Positions 4,658-5,840 of a DNA stretch of 5,840 nt are shown one piece after another; positions within the stretch are counted from its first letter, which is position 1, and the number at the start of each line of letters is the position of its first letter. The notes under the pieces were generated by a model. That model was not told the origin of the DNA, did no database searches, and saw only the letters and a program-made list of their open reading frames with translations. Origin of the DNA: Gemmatimonadota bacterium (lineage in GTDB: Bacteria; Gemmatimonadota; Gemmatimonadetes; Gemmatimonadales; Gemmatimonadaceae); NCBI GenBank assembly GCA_947475795.1, contig CANJOX010000219.1, forward strand, positions 1 to 5,840. The letters are read 5' to 3'. The translations under genes were made by a program, and so were the position numbers.

Positions 4658-5839
4658 ATGCTGACCCCGTCCATGCTGCCGCGGCTGCAGCGCCTCCTCG
4701 CCGACGCCGATCTCGACGGTTGGCTGCTCTACGACTTCCGCGGCACCAACGCCATCGCCTCGGGGCTCCTGGGCTTCGAGGGGCTGGTCTCGCGCCGGGT
4801 CTTTGCGCTCGTGCCCCGTGAAGGGCTGCCCATCGGTATCGCGCATGCCATCGAACCCGGTCCGTGGGCCCAGTGGCCGTCCGAGTGGCCGTTGCGCACG
4901 TACAGCGGATGGCGCGAGCTCGAGGCCGAGGTGGCCGCGCTCGTGCAGGGCAAGCGGGTGGCCATGGAGTACTCGGCCGGTGATGCGATTCCGTATCTCG
5001 ACCGCGTGCCGGCGGGGGTGCTCGAGCTCGTACGCGCCAGCGGCGCGACGGTGGTGAGTTCGGGCGAGCTGGTGTCGCAGGTGTATGCCACGTGGACCCC
5101 CGAGCAGCTGGCGTCGCACGAGCGGGCGGCCGAGCGCATCATGCACATCGCGCACGATGCGATCGCGTTTGCGGGCGCGATGGTCGCCGCGGGAACGCCG
5201 GCCGCCGAGCATGAGGTGCAGGCACGTATTCTGGAGGCGTTCGATCGCGCCGGTCTCGAGACGCACCACGGCCCGGATGTCGCGGCCAGCGAGAGCGCCG
5301 CCAATCCGCACTATGCGCCATCGGCGAGCGCGCCGCGGCTGATTCAACGCGGGGATTCGCTGCTCATCGACCTGTGGGCGCGGGAGAAGCATGGCGGGGT
5401 GTACGCCGACCAGACGTGGATGGCATCCCTCGGCGCGCCGAGTGCGCGGCTGACCACGATCTGGGAGGCGGTGCGTGATGCGCGTGACGCGGCACTGGCG
5501 CTGCTCACGACGCGCATCGCCGCCGGCCTACCGGTGCGTGGCGGCGAAGCCGACGATGCCGCGCGGGCCGTGATCGTGTCGCGCGGCTTCGGCGCGCAAT
5601 TCTGGCACCGGACCGGACACAGCATCGATGCGCGGGAGCTGCACGGATCGGGGCCGCAGATCGACAATCTCGAGTCCCGTGACGACCGGCTGCTCATTCC
5701 CGGCGTCGGCTTCTCCATTGAGCCGGGGGTCTACTTCCCCGGTGAGATCGGTGTGCGCAGCGAAGTGAACGCCTACGTCGGTGAATCGGCGCTGCTCGTG
5801 ACGCCCGGCGTGGTGCAGCGCGACCTCATCGTGGTTTGA
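4658..5839 (+). CDS. M24-family metallopeptidase (Xaa-Pro dipeptidase-like, pita-bread fold)
   Basis: A complete protein of 393 residues. The N-terminal creatinase-like domain covers about 1-140, opening with LPRLQRLLADADLDGWLLYDF and a RGTNAIASGLLG loop. The C-terminal pita-bread domain starts with TWTPEQLASHERAAE (145-159). All five metal ligands of the family can be assigned: D238 (IDLWA), D251 (YADQTW), H321 (RTGHSID), E355 (SIEPGVYF) and E369 (RSEVNAY); accessory His are H317 and H329. The two Asp are 13 residues apart rather than the 11 of PepP, as in a DLWA...YAD subfamily. The enzyme should therefore bind two metals (often Mn or Co) and cleave Xaa-Pro or related peptides in the cytosol; no signal peptide is seen. 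Substrate is unproven, since this fold includes creatinase and other non-peptidases. ATG 4658 and ATG 4673 are both possible starts. It is probably a housekeeping enzyme with no obvious tie to the leftward operon. Confidence 0.93.
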   Translation: MLTPSMLPRLQRLLADADLDGWLLYDFRGTNAIASGLLGFEGLVSRRVFALVPREGLPIGIAHAIEPGPWAQWPSEWPLRTYSGWRELEAEVAALVQGKRVAMEYSAGDAIPYLDRVPAGVLELVRASGATVVSSGELVSQVYATWTPEQLASHERAAERIMHIAHDAIAFAGAMVAAGTPAAEHEVQARILEAFDRAGLETHHGPDVAASESAANPHYAPSASAPRLIQRGDSLLIDLWAREKHGGVYADQTWMASLGAPSARLTTIWEAVRDARDAALALLTTRIAAGLPVRGGEADDAARAVIVSRGFGAQFWHRTGHSIDARELHGSGPQIDNLESRDDRLLIPGVGFSIEPGVYFPGEIGVRSEVNAYVGESALLVTPGVVQRDLIVV

Positions 5840-5840
5840 C

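Noticed and set aside
4373..5392. A 339-codon open frame on the minus strand opposite the M24 gene.
   Set aside because: It is Arg/Pro/Gly-rich with no recognisable motif, and the opposite strand encodes an M24 protein with all ligands. Long antisense frames are expected in DNA this GC-rich.

Overview
This 5,840-bp window is GC-rich chromosomal DNA, densely coding, with codon use strongly biased to G/C at third positions. The protein families (a DUF92 membrane protein, a short zinc-finger anti-sigma protein, a V4R-domain protein, an M24 peptidase) and the apparent lack of Shine-Dalgarno sites would suit Gemmatimonadota. That assignment is pattern recognition and is unproven. I see no rRNA, tRNA, mobile element or CRISPR array.

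The window is two divergent gene groups read outward from an intergenic region at about 3817-3924. The leftward group (minus strand, in transcription order) is: a small ZAS-type anti-sigma-like protein; a DUF92/TMEM19/VTE6-family membrane protein; a geranylgeranyl-reductase/phenolic-hydroxylase-type FAD oxidoreductase; a flavin reductase-like FMN protein; a class I SAM methyltransferase; and the first 54 codons of a SRPBCC (START/cyclase-like) protein that runs off the left edge. Gaps are 14, 42, -4, 17 and -1 bases, so this looks like one operon. The rightward group (plus strand) is a 224-residue protein with a V4R-like C-terminus carrying a putative zinc site, followed 58 bases later by a complete M24 metallopeptidase-family protein.

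The central part of the leftward operon reads as a tailoring cassette for a lipid or aromatic small molecule. A flavoprotein would oxidise or reduce the substrate, a flavin reductase could feed electrons, a methyltransferase could methylate, and a SRPBCC protein could bind or cyclise a hydrophobic intermediate. A methyltransferase plus flavoprotein is the pairing known from type III polyketide (alkylresorcinol/alkylquinone) clusters such as srsABC. DUF92 instead points to isoprenoid-phosphate chemistry, because plant VTE6, a phytyl-phosphate kinase, belongs to that family. No synthase lies in the window, so the product is open; the left flank should decide.

The divergent region carries a perfect 7-bp inverted repeat and an 8-bp direct repeat, which makes it the likely control point. 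The V4R-like protein, whose family senses hydrophobic ligands in MopR/DmpR-type regulators, is a natural though untested candidate sensor.
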